The notes under the pieces: model-generated | The model's database searches: none | What the model saw: only the letters and a program-made list of their open reading frames with translations | What the model was told of the DNA's origin: nothing | Part shown: piece by piece, positions 7,645 through 17,560 of the stretch | Position numbering within the stretch: the stretch's first letter is position 1 | Layout of the letters: every line of letters starts with the position of its first letter | Made by a program: the position numbers and the translations under genes | Assembly (NCBI GenBank): GCA_016932895.1 | Contig: JAFGCA010000289.1 | Coordinates: forward strand, 4,426 to 68,425 | Direction: 5' to 3' | DNA from: Sedimentisphaerales bacterium | GTDB taxonomy: Bacteria > Planctomycetota > Phycisphaerae > Sedimentisphaerales > SG8-4 | DNA: 64,000 nt

Positions 7645-9969
7645 CTACAGCGCCGGCAGCTCGGACGACCACCCGGTCTCGTTGCCGGCGGCGTCCCGCG
7701 CTTTGACGCGGAAGGTGGCGAAAACGTGCTGGCCGCCGAGTTGCACGGTGTAGGTGCGTTGGCTCTGCCAGCCGCTGGTGAAGCCCGACTCACTGGTGCA
7801 CCAGAAGTAGTACTGCACCGGTCCGTTCTCGTCGGTGGCCTCGACGGCCGTCATCGTCGCGTGGTAGTTGAAGCTGCCCCCGCCAATGCGGACCTTCGTG
7901 GGTTCGATCTCCCAGGCCAGCGGGTTGGGCGTCGGCGGCAACATATCGACGGTCGCTTCGTCCGAGTAGTTCGTCGCATTGCGGGCGGGCGACTTGTCGC
8001 GGGCGCGGACGCGGAAGGTGTACTGTCCCTCGGGCAGATCCGTGACCTCGTAGCTACGGTCGTCCTGCCAGGCGCTGCTGTAGGCGGAATGGGACGTACA
8101 CTCGAACTGGTACTCGACGCCGTTTTCGTCCGCGGCCTCGGTCGCCGTCATCCGGATCGAGCCGGTGCCGGAGCGGTTCGGCTGAACCTCCCACGTCAGC
8201 GGGTTGGGCGTCGGGGCCAGAAAATCCTCCGGCGGCGTGGTCGCCGGCAACGGGTCCGACCACTGCGTCTCCTCCTGGTTCCCGCGGTTGCGGGCCCTGA
8301 CCTGATACCAGTACGTGGTCTGCGGGATCAATCCCGTGTCAACCCAGCGCGGTTGTTCGTCGGGCCCGAACCGCAGCCAGCCGCTGTTGAATTCCGGATG
8401 GAACGACTCTTCGAAGTAGTACTCGACCCCGGTCCCGTCGGTGCTGGTGGCGGTCGTGGCGATCATCTCGATCGAGTGCGGATCGGTCGCCACAGGCGGG
8501 ATCTCCCAGGTCATCGGGTCCGGCAGCGGAGGCGTGCCCACCTGTGGTTTCGCCCGCCAGCTCGTCGCCAGAATGGCGAAATCGTTGAAATCGACCACTG
8601 CGTCGCGGTTGAAGTCCTCGGCCAGGAGATCGTCGGCCACGGCCCAGCGCCGGCCCAGCCGCTGCAGGTCGAGCGGCCCGACGCGTCCGTCGTGGTCCAG
8701 GTCGGTCGGCTGTCCCAGATTGGCCGGGGAAAGGCTCGCCTGCGGCGTGCCCCCGTAGGCGCCCGCGTTGATGCGCTGCCCGTGAGGCCACAGTTCCGCC
8801 GACCAGTCCGAGTTCGGATAACCGGCGTCGATACCGGGACTGCTCGTCGCGTCGATCACCCAGCGGCGCGCTTGCGGGTCCCACCGGCCTACCGGCGAGC
8901 GCAGGTGGTAATCGCCGTTGATCCACACGTCGTCGCCGGCCTCGGCGGTACCTTGATTCTCCCAGTACCCGTCCGTGGCAAATTGGGGATCCGCGAGGAC
9001 GTCGCGGTCGTCCCAGGTCGCGCCGCCGCCGAGATTGCCGCCGCCGTTGGACCCGAATACATTGTAGGCGTGGTCGGACGGGCCGTAGATGCCGCCGGCG
9101 CTGGTGGCGGTGTTGAAGGCGATGATATTGTTGCGCACGGTGCCGAGGCAGCGATAGAGGCCGCCGCCGAAATCGCCGGCGACGTTGCCCACAATCGTAT
9201 TGCTCACGATCGACTGCGAGCAGTTGTAGAGGCCGCCTCCGTCGCGTTCGGCGCGGTTGCCGGCGATGACGTTGTGGCGAATGTTGCCTCCGCAGTTGTA
9301 GAAGCCGCCGCCGTGGGTGCGGCTGTAGTTGCGCAGGATGACGTTGCCGGTGACCTCGCCGTTGCAGAAGTACAGGCCGCCCGCATCGCCGTTGTCGGTG
9401 ATGACGTTGCCGGTGATCACGCCGTTGCAGAAGGCCAGGCCGCCGGCATTGAGCGAAATCCTGTTGCCCTCAATGCGGGCGTCGCACATGTAGACGCCCT
9501 CTCGAGCGTTGGACTCAATAACGTTGTTCACAATCGCCGGGCCCGCGCCGTCGGCGCCTTTGATTCCCGGCCCGCTACAGTCGCGGATGACGTTGCGGGC
9601 AATCGTCGGCGACGTGCCCACGCAGGAGATTCCCTGTCCCGTGATGGTGAAACCTTCGAGCACGGAGTCGCCGGTCTCCCCGAAGTCAAAGGTCACGCTG
9701 GGCGCACCGGCGCCGACGATGACCGTCGCCTGCACCACGCCCGCATCGTCGGGATCCTCGCTGCGTAGCGTCACGCGCCGGCCGTTGAAAAAGACGTCTT
9801 CCGCGTAGGTCCCTGTCCTGACGATGACGGTGTCACCGTCCCAGGAATTGTTGAGCGCCTCCTGGATCGTCTGAAAATCGGCCGGACCGTCGTCGTCAAC
9901 CGTGATCGTCCGAGCCAAGCACGGAACCGCCAGCAGGCATACAACCGATATCGCAATGAGCCTTTTCAT
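7645..9969 (-). CDS. Secreted beta-helix protein with central dockerin and three FN3-like repeats
   Basis: 774 residues from ATG 9969. The signal peptide is MKRLIAISVVCLLAVPCLA. Residues ~22-340 are a right-handed parallel beta-helix of the NosD/pectate-lyase type (ITVDDDGPADFQTIQEALN, then repeated NVIxxN and GGGLYNC turns). A dockerin-like pair of EF-hand loops follows (DLDHDGRVGPLDL and DFNRDAVVDFNDF). The C-terminal third holds three repeats that each begin near P-PNPLTWE and contain VEYxFECTS and FRVRARD, like fibronectin type III units. ATG 9969 has GGAGG 12 bases upstream, whereas the alternative at 9981 abuts it. Probably extracellular carbohydrate or surface binding. No cohesin gene is in view. 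Confidence 0.85.
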   Translation of the reverse strand: MKRLIAISVVCLLAVPCLARTITVDDDGPADFQTIQEALNNSWDGDTVIVRTGTYAEDVFFNGRRVTLRSEDPDDAGVVQATVIVGAGAPSVTFDFGETGDSVLEGFTITGQGISCVGTSPTIARNVIRDCSGPGIKGADGAGPAIVNNVIESNAREGVYMCDARIEGNRISLNAGGLAFCNGVITGNVITDNGDAGGLYFCNGEVTGNVILRNYSRTHGGGFYNCGGNIRHNVIAGNRAERDGGGLYNCSQSIVSNTIVGNVAGDFGGGLYRCLGTVRNNIIAFNTATSAGGIYGPSDHAYNVFGSNGGGNLGGGATWDDRDVLADPQFATDGYWENQGTAEAGDDVWINGDYHLRSPVGRWDPQARRWVIDATSSPGIDAGYPNSDWSAELWPHGQRINAGAYGGTPQASLSPANLGQPTDLDHDGRVGPLDLQRLGRRWAVADDLLAEDFNRDAVVDFNDFAILATSWRAKPQVGTPPLPDPMTWEIPPVATDPHSIEMIATTATSTDGTGVEYYFEESFHPEFNSGWLRFGPDEQPRWVDTGLIPQTTYWYQVRARNRGNQEETQWSDPLPATTPPEDFLAPTPNPLTWEVQPNRSGTGSIRMTATEAADENGVEYQFECTSHSAYSSAWQDDRSYEVTDLPEGQYTFRVRARDKSPARNATNYSDEATVDMLPPTPNPLAWEIEPTKVRIGGGSFNYHATMTAVEATDENGPVQYYFWCTSESGFTSGWQSQRTYTVQLGGQHVFATFRVKARDAAGNETGWSSELPAL

Positions 9970-10080
9970 ATCAACACCCATCCTCCACTAACCCTGCGTT
10001 GGATTCCTCAAGAGCCAACACATACCTCTCATTCCGGTCGAAGCGCGCCCACCACGGCAACGCTTACAAGCAACGTATTT

Positions 10081-12318
10081 CTACGGGGACGGATTCTGAT
10101 ACACGCGCCCCGCCAAACACAGATTTCCGAACAGATCGACGCAGGCGACGGTGTTGCCCAACCAGTCTCTGACCGCGAATCCGCCGCCGCTGACTTCGCA
10201 ATGGGACAGCTCGTTGAGCTCGCCCCGGATACACATGTTCCCGTCGAGGTCGATGCAGCCGACCACCTCCTGCTGCGGCCCGTGGATGACGAAGGCCCCG
10301 GCCGGCACGTCGCACTCGGCCCCGGTCGTAAGCGCCCCCTGGAGAACGAGGTTGCCGGCATCGTCGAACTCGGCGACCGTCTGGCCCAGGTGCCCGACGA
10401 TACCGAGAACCGCCGTGCCCGAGGGAACCGCGACAAACCCGCTCCCATCGGTCGCCAGCGAATACGGCTGATCGTACTGCGGCAGGCCGGCGGCCCAGAC
10501 CGTGACCAGCCAGGTCCCTTCCGCCGGGTTCTCCACGCAGACCTGCTCGACGTTGTTCGTATGGTCGGCCCGGACGCGCTGCGCCGGCTCGGCCGGCAGA
10601 TAGGCATCCAGCGTCCAGGGATAATGCCGCGTCCCGTCGGGCCCGGTCACCACCAGATCCAGATCGTTCACCAGCGCGTGCGCCGCCAGCGGATCGGCCG
10701 GCCAATCGTCCCAGACCAGCGTCAGCTTCAGTTCCGAGGCGCCCGGGGCCACCGTCACCGTGTACAAGTCCCGCTGGCCCTGCTGCATGACCCGGTCTTC
10801 CACGACCGTATCGTCGATCGTGTCGGCCCGGACCAGATCGATGGATCTCCGGCCGTCGATCAAGCCGTACCCGTGGACATAGTCCGGGCCCGGAGCCCCG
10901 AGGTCCGTGGCCGTGTGCAGCAGAATCGCCTTGATCGTGGCCGGTCGCGGGTCGCTGCCGTGCGTGGCGCGCCAATCCTCCAGGATCAACGCCATGGTCC
11001 CCGATACGGACGGCGCCGCCAGCGAGGTCCCGCAGGCCCCCCCGTAGCGATTGGAAGGCAGCGTGGACCAGATTTCCCCGTCGCCGGCTTCGCACCCCGG
11101 GGCCACCACGTCCGGCTTGATTCGCCCGTCCTCCGTCGGGCCCTTGTTGCTCCAGGGCCACAACGAGTCGTCGTCCGAGTTGGTCGCGCCCACCGTCACG
11201 ACGTTCTTGGCCACCCCGGTGCACAGAATGGTGGCCCAGCCCCCTTCGTTGCCGGCGGCCCAGGCCATCGAGATCGGCTTGCCCAGGGCCCCCCGCACGA
11301 TGGCGTCCAGCGCCGCGGCGTAATCCTTGTAGACGTGCCACTCGACCTTGCCCCAGGAATTGTTGGCAATGTCGATGTCGTACATCTCGATCGCGTCCTG
11401 GTACTGGGCGCGCAGCTCGCTGACGCTGTCCCAGCTATGGTAGGACACGACGGCCGCGTCGGTGGCGATCCCTCTATACCGGCGATTGGCCAGGAGGGCT
11501 CCGCTGCCGGCCATCGTTCCGGCCACCTGGGTCGCATGGTCGCCGACCGGCCAGGCATCGTCGATATTGACCACGCGCCCGCTCAAGTCGCCGTGGGTGG
11601 TGTCGGGATGCTTGGATTCCCACTGCCCGATGATGACGCCGGAACCGGTCAACCCGTACGGGGCCAGTTGAACCGCGTTGATGTTGATCGCGGCGCGGAC
11701 CCCGTCGTTCAAATCCACCGACGGCGAGAGCTGGTCGATCCACTTGACCGCCTCGCACGAGGCCAGATCCGCAATGGCCGTGACGGGCATATGACAAACA
11801 ACGCTCTCGGCCTCGCTGCTCTCAACGACCGTACCGCCCCGCTCCCGGATCGCGCGGATCCCGGACGCCGGAGCGACGTCCTTAAAGAACAACACCGTCA
11901 GCCGCGCCCGGCCGTCGTCCGTCAGCGAATACGCGCTGACGCCCTCTGCCGCGATCGGCGGCGCGAGCTTGTCGACGGCCCGGATCTCCGCGACCGCGCG
12001 CACGCCCGGCAGGGCCGCGATCTCGTCCAGCTTGTCGGCCCGGACCCCGGCCAGCCACGACCGCTGCGGAAGATACGAAAGCAGACGCACACCCGTCCGG
12101 ATAAATCCCACCCGACGCTCCACCGTCGGAACGTTCTCCATCTGGAGGATGACGTGAATTCTCTCCGAACTCCCGCTCCATCGCGCGCGCAGCGATGCGC
12201 TGACTCCCACCGCCGGCACGAAACGCCGCGACTTGAGAATCACCTCATCGCCGCCGGGCGCAGGGCTCGCACACAGCAGGGCAACCAGCACGCCGAAAAA
12301 AGCGCCCACCTTCTTCAT
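10081..12318 (-). CDS. Secreted S8 subtilisin-like protease with Glu at the Asp position
   Basis: 745 residues with a signal peptide (MKKVGAFFGVLVALLCASPA). Residues 25-200 look like an inhibitor or pro-region. The S8 domain spans ~205-500: His261 in GDHATQVAGTM, oxyanion Asn357 in AAGNEGG and Ser432 in GTSLAAPSVSG are all present. Where S8 proteases carry the catalytic Asp (often VWDGG in this subgroup), this protein has VIIGQWESKHPDTTH, with Glu234. A beta-rich domain follows (~505-640). The last ~110 residues are three repeats around GNLVLQGAL, GNMCIRGEL and GNLCLAGRV. It may be an active protease with a Glu, or a degenerate one. Mature location is outside the cytoplasm. Confidence 0.85.
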   Translation of the reverse strand: MKKVGAFFGVLVALLCASPAPGGDEVILKSRRFVPAVGVSASLRARWSGSSERIHVILQMENVPTVERRVGFIRTGVRLLSYLPQRSWLAGVRADKLDEIAALPGVRAVAEIRAVDKLAPPIAAEGVSAYSLTDDGRARLTVLFFKDVAPASGIRAIRERGGTVVESSEAESVVCHMPVTAIADLASCEAVKWIDQLSPSVDLNDGVRAAININAVQLAPYGLTGSGVIIGQWESKHPDTTHGDLSGRVVNIDDAWPVGDHATQVAGTMAGSGALLANRRYRGIATDAAVVSYHSWDSVSELRAQYQDAIEMYDIDIANNSWGKVEWHVYKDYAAALDAIVRGALGKPISMAWAAGNEGGWATILCTGVAKNVVTVGATNSDDDSLWPWSNKGPTEDGRIKPDVVAPGCEAGDGEIWSTLPSNRYGGACGTSLAAPSVSGTMALILEDWRATHGSDPRPATIKAILLHTATDLGAPGPDYVHGYGLIDGRRSIDLVRADTIDDTVVEDRVMQQGQRDLYTVTVAPGASELKLTLVWDDWPADPLAAHALVNDLDLVVTGPDGTRHYPWTLDAYLPAEPAQRVRADHTNNVEQVCVENPAEGTWLVTVWAAGLPQYDQPYSLATDGSGFVAVPSGTAVLGIVGHLGQTVAEFDDAGNLVLQGALTTGAECDVPAGAFVIHGPQQEVVGCIDLDGNMCIRGELNELSHCEVSGGGFAVRDWLGNTVACVDLFGNLCLAGRVYQNPSP

Positions 12319-12867
12319 AACGGTATTACTCCTCCGTGCCCTCGCGCGAGTTCATTTCTGCAAAAACCCCCATGGTCGTACTACACCAGGCCCGGTGCCG
12401 GTCGGCCCGAAATACCCGGTTTCACTTTTCGCGGCCTCCGCCTCAATGCAAGGCCGCCACGCTTTGACCGGCACGCCGCGTGTACACCGCAAGCATGCAG
12501 GCCACCGCTGGCCTTACGAATGTCCGGCGTCGCAGAGGCGGTCCGACCCCGGTCCGCCAAAACACTGCACCGCCTACCCTTGTATTTTACCATATTTGGC
12601 CCGCCATTTCCAGCCGAATCACAGGCAATGGCCGCACGAACGGCTGCGACCGTGTTCCCGACGCCGAACGGCCTTATTATAGGCCCTCGTGGCTTTGCCC
12701 CCGCCGTGAGGAGCCGGCGCGGCGCCGGCGGCGGTTTTTGCTATGGTTCGACCGTGTCAACGAGTAGACTACAACCTGCATAGGCCGGAGGAGCCGTGTG
12801 TATGGCGGCCCGCTGCTCGTGCCAGCAAAAGGGGTAAGGGAATTTCAAGCGGTCTTCGGAGAACACC
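12319..12867. other. Divergent intergenic region, no gene recognised
   Basis: 549 bases between the divergently oriented subtilase and MscK genes, so it must hold both promoters. Open frames crossing it are extensions of shadow frames. No repeat of the window's families was seen. A GGAG six bases before ATG 12868 is the only clear signal. Confidence 0.45.
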
Positions 12868-15800
12868 ATGGTCAATGGAAGAACTACCAGGATCACGGCA
12901 GCCGGGCTGCTCGTCACAATGCTCGTGGCTGGGGGCGTATGGTTCTGCCCGGTGAGAGGATACGGACAGGAACAAAGCGGCGCGGCGGCAACCGCGGCCG
13001 AACCGAACGATCCGAACGCCGCAACGCCGACGGCTGCGAAGGTCGCCGAGCCCAACGCCGCGACGCCGGCCTCTCTGGTGCCCGCCGAGGCGGCCAAGGC
13101 GGCGGACGTTACCGTCGAGAAGCTGCAAGCGCAGAAGAAGCAGGCCGCCGACTCAGCGGACCTCAGCGAAGAGATCAAGGCCAAATTGACGGACGCGTAC
13201 GACAAGACCATCGCCCAGTTGAAGCTGGCCGACGAGTTGAAGACCAAGCGACAACAATACGGCGAGGCCCTGAAGAGCGCCCCGGCCCGGCTGGAGGAAA
13301 TCAAGAAGTCGCTGGCCCAACCGGCTGCCGAGCCCGTCACGGAAACGCCGCCGGAGCTGACCCTCGCCCAGGCCGAACAGAAGCTCTCGCAGGCAAAGTT
13401 GATGCTGGAAGAGGCAAAAACCACGGCCCAGAACCTCGAAAACGAGCCCAAGAGACGGGCCGACCGTCGGACGAAGATCCCGGAAGCGTCCAGTGCGGCC
13501 AAGCAGCGCCTCGAAGAGATCAAGACCCTGCTCGCGGCCGCGACCGCCGAACCGACCTCAGCCCTGAGTCAGGCCAACCGCACCCTGCTGCAGGTGGAGC
13601 AGGGCGTTCTGCAGACCCGGATCGAGGCCAATAACGAAGAAGTTCTCCTGTACGACGGCACCAGCGACCTGCTGGCCGCCGAGCGCGATCTGGCCGCTCG
13701 ACGAGTCTCAGCGGCGGAGAAGAACGTCGAATCCTGGCAGAAGAAGGTCAGCGACCTGCGGCAGCGGGCGGCCGAGGCGGCCCGCCAGGAAGCCGACCGC
13801 GCCAAGGCCGAGACCCGGTACGCCCATCCCGTGATCCAGGAAGCGGCCCAATACAACGCCGAACTGGCCCAGAAGCAGGCCGAACTGGTGGGCGAGATCG
13901 AGAGAACATCGCAGTACGCCTCCCGAATCGACGAGCAATTGGCCGGACTCACGAAAGACCTCGGCGAGATTCAGCAGCAGGTCGAGAAGGCCGGCGGTGT
14001 CACGGACGTGCTGGGCGTGCGCCTGCTCGGCAAGCGCAGCAAGCTGCCCAACACCAGCGACAATCGGCGCCGGATACGGACGCGGCCGGCCGCCATCTCG
14101 CAAGCCCAGTTCAACTGGATCGAATACGACAATCTGTGGTCCGAGCTGAGCAACGTCGAAACGCGGGCCGACGGCATTCTCGCCGAAGCGGAGACACCAC
14201 TGGCAGAGACCGAACTGGCCAACGTCCGCAACACCCTCATCGAGCATCTCCAGGCCCGGCGCAAAACGCTCAAGGCCCTGTCCGATCTGTCCCTGGACTA
14301 CTCCACCCGGCTGGCCAATCTCGACGCCAAAGAAAGAGAATATGTCGCGACAGCGCAGGAGTTGCAGAACTTCATCGATGCCAACATCCTCTGGGTCAAG
14401 AGCAATGCCGTAAAGCTGGGCGACGCGAGTCAGACCGCGGCCGCTCTAAAATGGCTGGTCTCGCCAGCGAATTGGCGTGTCGTAGTCGCGACCCTGTGGG
14501 CGGACTTCAAGGGCAATCCCCTGCTTCACGTTGTGATCGTGCTGGTGGCCGCCGGGGCGGTGGTCTTCCGCACGAGACTGCACGAACGCCTCAACGTGAT
14601 CGCCGAAAACGTCCGCCAGGTCCAAACCGACAGTTTCCTGCTCACGCTTCGGGCGATCGTCCTGACGCTTCTGCTGGCGGTCGTCTGGCCGGTCGTGCTG
14701 CTGCTGGTCGGCTGGCGGCTCTCTGCCACAGCAACCGCCGACTTCGTCCTGGCGACGGCCTCGGGACTGTTTGTTGTCGCGCCGATCCTGTTCGTATTCA
14801 GCTTCCTGGGACATTTGACCATTCCGCACGGCCTGGCCCAGGACCACTTTCGCGTTCGGGAGGAACGGCTGGTCTTTCTCCGGCGGCATTTGCGCTGGCT
14901 CGCGGTTCTCGTCATCGGTCTGGCGCTGGTTTTGGAAATCATGCGCGTTCAGCAGACCAACGACCAGTGGTATGGTACCGCCGGACGCCTGTTCGCCATC
15001 GCATCCCTGCTGAGCACCGGCGCGTTCCTGCTGGTGGTCCTGCGGCCGAGCTCGCCCCTGATGGAGCCCTACCTCAGACAAAGACGAGGGGGATGGCTGG
15101 AGAAGCTCCGTTACATCTGGCACCCCCTGTGCCTGCTCCTGCCGGCCGGGTTCTCCGCCCTGGCTGGAACGGGGTATTTGTACGCGGCGCGTCACCTGAC
15201 CGAGAGGCTTACATACACCCTTTTGCTGATCCTCTTCGTGATTCTGCTCAAAGCCACGTTTGCCCGTTGGCTTATGGTGGCCCAGCGCCGGCTCGCCGTA
15301 CTCGAACGCGAGAAGCGCCGGGCGGCCGAGGCCCAGGAAGCGGCCCAGGGACAGGGCTCGTCCCAACCGACCGGACCGTCCGAAACAGCAGAGACCGGCG
15401 CCAAGCCCGAACAAACCATCTTTCAACTGTCCCAGCAGACCCGGCACCTGATCAACGCCGTGGCCACGGTCCTGCTCGTGGTCGGACTCTGGTATCTCTG
15501 GAAGGACGTGCTGCCGGCCTTCACCAAACTCGGCGGGCACACGTTCTGGAAGATGGCCGAGGACGAACCGGTCACGCTGGGCGCCGTCGCCACGGCCCTG
15601 GTCGCAGTCGCCCTGACCGTCGTGGCCGCCCGCAACGCCCCGGGCCTGCTGGAGATCGTCATCCTCCGGCGCCTGCCCATCGACCGCGGGGCCCGATTCG
15701 CCATCATCACGATCTCCCGCTACATCCTGGTCGTCGTCGGCCTGATCATCGCCTTCTCCGAGATCGGCATCGGCTGGTCCAAGGTCCAATGGCTGGTCGC

Positions 15801-16386
15801 GGCGATGACCGTGGGTCTCGGCTTCGGCCTCCAGGAAATCTTCGCCAACTTCATCAGCGGCCTGATCATCCTGTTCGAGCAGCCCATTCGCGTCGATGAC
15901 GTCGTGACCGTCGGCGACGTCACCGGCAAGGTGGCAAAGATCAAGATCCGCGCCACCACGATCCGCAAGTGGGACCAGCGCGAGCTGATCGTGCCCAACA
16001 AAGAGTTCATTACCGGTCGCCTGGTCAACTGGACGCTCTCGGACAATACCCTGAGGATGGTCTTTCCCGTGGGCATCGCCTACGGCTCTGACATTCGCAA
16101 GGCCGAGAAGCTGCTCTACGAGGTCGCCAAGGCCGAGCCCAGGGTCATCGAAGAACCCAAACCCGTCGTCGTCTTCGCCGGCTTCGGCGCCAGCAGTCTG
16201 GATTTCGAGCTGCGCGTCTATATCTCGGGCATGGACAACTACATGCCGGTCTGGCACAACGTCAACTGCGCCATCGACGACGCTTTCCGCAAGGCCGACA
16301 TCGAAATCGCCTTCCCCCAGCAGGACCTGCACCTCCGCACCATCGACCCCGGCTTGCAAAGCTTCTTCCCGGGAGGCAAGCAGTAG
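12868..16386 (+). CDS. MscK/KefA-type mechanosensitive channel
   Basis: 1172 residues. A signal peptide (to ~32) is followed by a Pro/Ala/Asn-rich segment and a periplasmic coiled-coil region of ~450 residues (EQKLSQAKLMLEEAKT; ERDLAARRVSAAEKNVE). Multiple membrane segments run from ~545 to 960. The C-terminal MscS core has the pore-lining helix and gate near 980 (GLGFGLQEIFANFISG), the beta domain (EQPIRVDDVVTVGDVTGKV) and the C-terminal domain ending at PQQDLHL. The length and long periplasmic part match MscK/KefA rather than MscS. It releases solutes on hypo-osmotic shock. GGAG lies six bases before the ATG. It appears to be a single-gene unit. Confidence 0.9.
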   Translation: MVNGRTTRITAAGLLVTMLVAGGVWFCPVRGYGQEQSGAAATAAEPNDPNAATPTAAKVAEPNAATPASLVPAEAAKAADVTVEKLQAQKKQAADSADLSEEIKAKLTDAYDKTIAQLKLADELKTKRQQYGEALKSAPARLEEIKKSLAQPAAEPVTETPPELTLAQAEQKLSQAKLMLEEAKTTAQNLENEPKRRADRRTKIPEASSAAKQRLEEIKTLLAAATAEPTSALSQANRTLLQVEQGVLQTRIEANNEEVLLYDGTSDLLAAERDLAARRVSAAEKNVESWQKKVSDLRQRAAEAARQEADRAKAETRYAHPVIQEAAQYNAELAQKQAELVGEIERTSQYASRIDEQLAGLTKDLGEIQQQVEKAGGVTDVLGVRLLGKRSKLPNTSDNRRRIRTRPAAISQAQFNWIEYDNLWSELSNVETRADGILAEAETPLAETELANVRNTLIEHLQARRKTLKALSDLSLDYSTRLANLDAKEREYVATAQELQNFIDANILWVKSNAVKLGDASQTAAALKWLVSPANWRVVVATLWADFKGNPLLHVVIVLVAAGAVVFRTRLHERLNVIAENVRQVQTDSFLLTLRAIVLTLLLAVVWPVVLLLVGWRLSATATADFVLATASGLFVVAPILFVFSFLGHLTIPHGLAQDHFRVREERLVFLRRHLRWLAVLVIGLALVLEIMRVQQTNDQWYGTAGRLFAIASLLSTGAFLLVVLRPSSPLMEPYLRQRRGGWLEKLRYIWHPLCLLLPAGFSALAGTGYLYAARHLTERLTYTLLLILFVILLKATFARWLMVAQRRLAVLEREKRRAAEAQEAAQGQGSSQPTGPSETAETGAKPEQTIFQLSQQTRHLINAVATVLLVVGLWYLWKDVLPAFTKLGGHTFWKMAEDEPVTLGAVATALVAVALTVVAARNAPGLLEIVILRRLPIDRGARFAIITISRYILVVVGLIIAFSEIGIGWSKVQWLVAAMTVGLGFGLQEIFANFISGLIILFEQPIRVDDVVTVGDVTGKVAKIKIRATTIRKWDQRELIVPNKEFITGRLVNWTLSDNTLRMVFPVGIAYGSDIRKAEKLLYEVAKAEPRVIEEPKPVVVFAGFGASSLDFELRVYISGMDNYMPVWHNVNCAIDDAFRKADIEIAFPQQDLHLRTIDPGLQSFFPGGKQ

Positions 16387-16681
16387 ATGCACGTGCAACC
16401 CCAGCGCCATCAACGACGCGCCCCCTAATCCAACCGCGCAAGCCTCGCCTCAAGATCGGGAACCGGCGTGAAATGTCAGTGCCCACCGCCAGCGTGACTA
16501 ACCAGCCAGTCTCGCGACTGATTCCTTGACTCCTACTGTAATTCCGGTCATGCTGCTATAGGATGCACACGGAATCTCTTTCGAGATTGCGTCTGTGGCA
16601 CCGTGCGACGCTCTGTCCGGAAACCTCAAATGTCGTCCCAGAGCGTGCGAGAGAACAGTTCCAGCAAAGAGGCTTCGGTAG
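16387..16681. other. Intergenic region before HNH gene
   Basis: 295 bases with no gene recognised. Base composition falls toward AT as it approaches the HNH gene. AAAGAGG nine bases before ATG 16682 is a plausible ribosome site. Confidence 0.4.
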
Positions 16682-17392
16682 ATGGCAAGAGGAAAGTACA
16701 CAGATCGCAATCGACAACTCGTTCTTCAGGGCCTTAAGATCTGCGGGAAATGTGGGGAGAAGAAACCTCTGTCCGCATTTCCAGATCTGAAGTCACTAAA
16801 GGGCGCCAAAGGAATCGGGGGCAAAAAGACGTACTGTAAGGAGTGTGAGAGATCATACGCTCGCGCGAAGGTACAGCGAAAAACAAGTATGAGAAAGTCC
16901 ATTGTCCAAAACAGGAAACTCGTCAAAAGAGGTTTTAAGATTTGTGAGAAGTGCGAACGGAAGAAACCTTTGAATGACTTCGCATTGTTACGCAGCAAGA
17001 AGGGGCAAACCGGCATCGGTGGGCGTAAAGCGTACTGCAAGGAATGCGAAAGATCATATGCCAGAGAAAGATCAAAGATACCACACATCCGCCTGAAGAA
17101 TATGTGGAACAGTTACAAGCATTTCGACATCCGCAAGTTCGGCAATTTGAGCCGTCAATTCATACGCTACAAAACGTTCTTGGCTCTGCAACATGAACCT
17201 TGCCGTTACTGCGGCGAACGAGTTGAATTCATGGGAATCGACCGGATCGACAGTGGCAAACCTCATACGGAGGAGAACTGCGTGCCGTGCTGCTGGCGCT
17301 GCAACCAGATGAAGCGCGCCATGGGCTATGACGATTTTGTCAGTGTCGTGTTCCGAATATCAGAGAATCTCAGATTGAAGTCTCCCCAATGA
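16682..17392 (+). CDS. HNH endonuclease-like protein with duplicated zinc module
   Basis: A 236-residue basic protein. Two near-identical modules at ~18-59 and ~83-124 each read KICxKCxxKKPLxxF ... GIGGxKxYCKECERSYAR, giving paired CxxC knuckles. The C-terminal part is an HNH-type nuclease: CRYCGERV, then the core GIDRIDSGKPHTEENCVPCC and CNQMKRAMGYDDF, with His in the helix-strand position and a second Cys pair. Such proteins cut DNA and are typical of mobile or phage-derived DNA. The gene is visibly richer in A and T than its neighbours, suggesting transfer. It stands alone between an MscK gene and a dipeptidase on the other strand. The substrate is unknown. Confidence 0.8.
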   Translation: MARGKYTDRNRQLVLQGLKICGKCGEKKPLSAFPDLKSLKGAKGIGGKKTYCKECERSYARAKVQRKTSMRKSIVQNRKLVKRGFKICEKCERKKPLNDFALLRSKKGQTGIGGRKAYCKECERSYARERSKIPHIRLKNMWNSYKHFDIRKFGNLSRQFIRYKTFLALQHEPCRYCGERVEFMGIDRIDSGKPHTEENCVPCCWRCNQMKRAMGYDDFVSVVFRISENLRLKSPQ

Positions 17393-17560
17393 CGCCATGG
17401 GCGTGAGAAACCCAACTGCCCATCCCGGCTGGGTCTTCTATAGATTACCAACATCCGAAGCCTGTGGTGACATGGCGTTTCACAAAGACACTGTCTTAAG
17501 AGATCGACAGGTTCTTTGAAGAAAGTTCGTCACCTCAATCGTAAAGGCTACACGGGCTCT

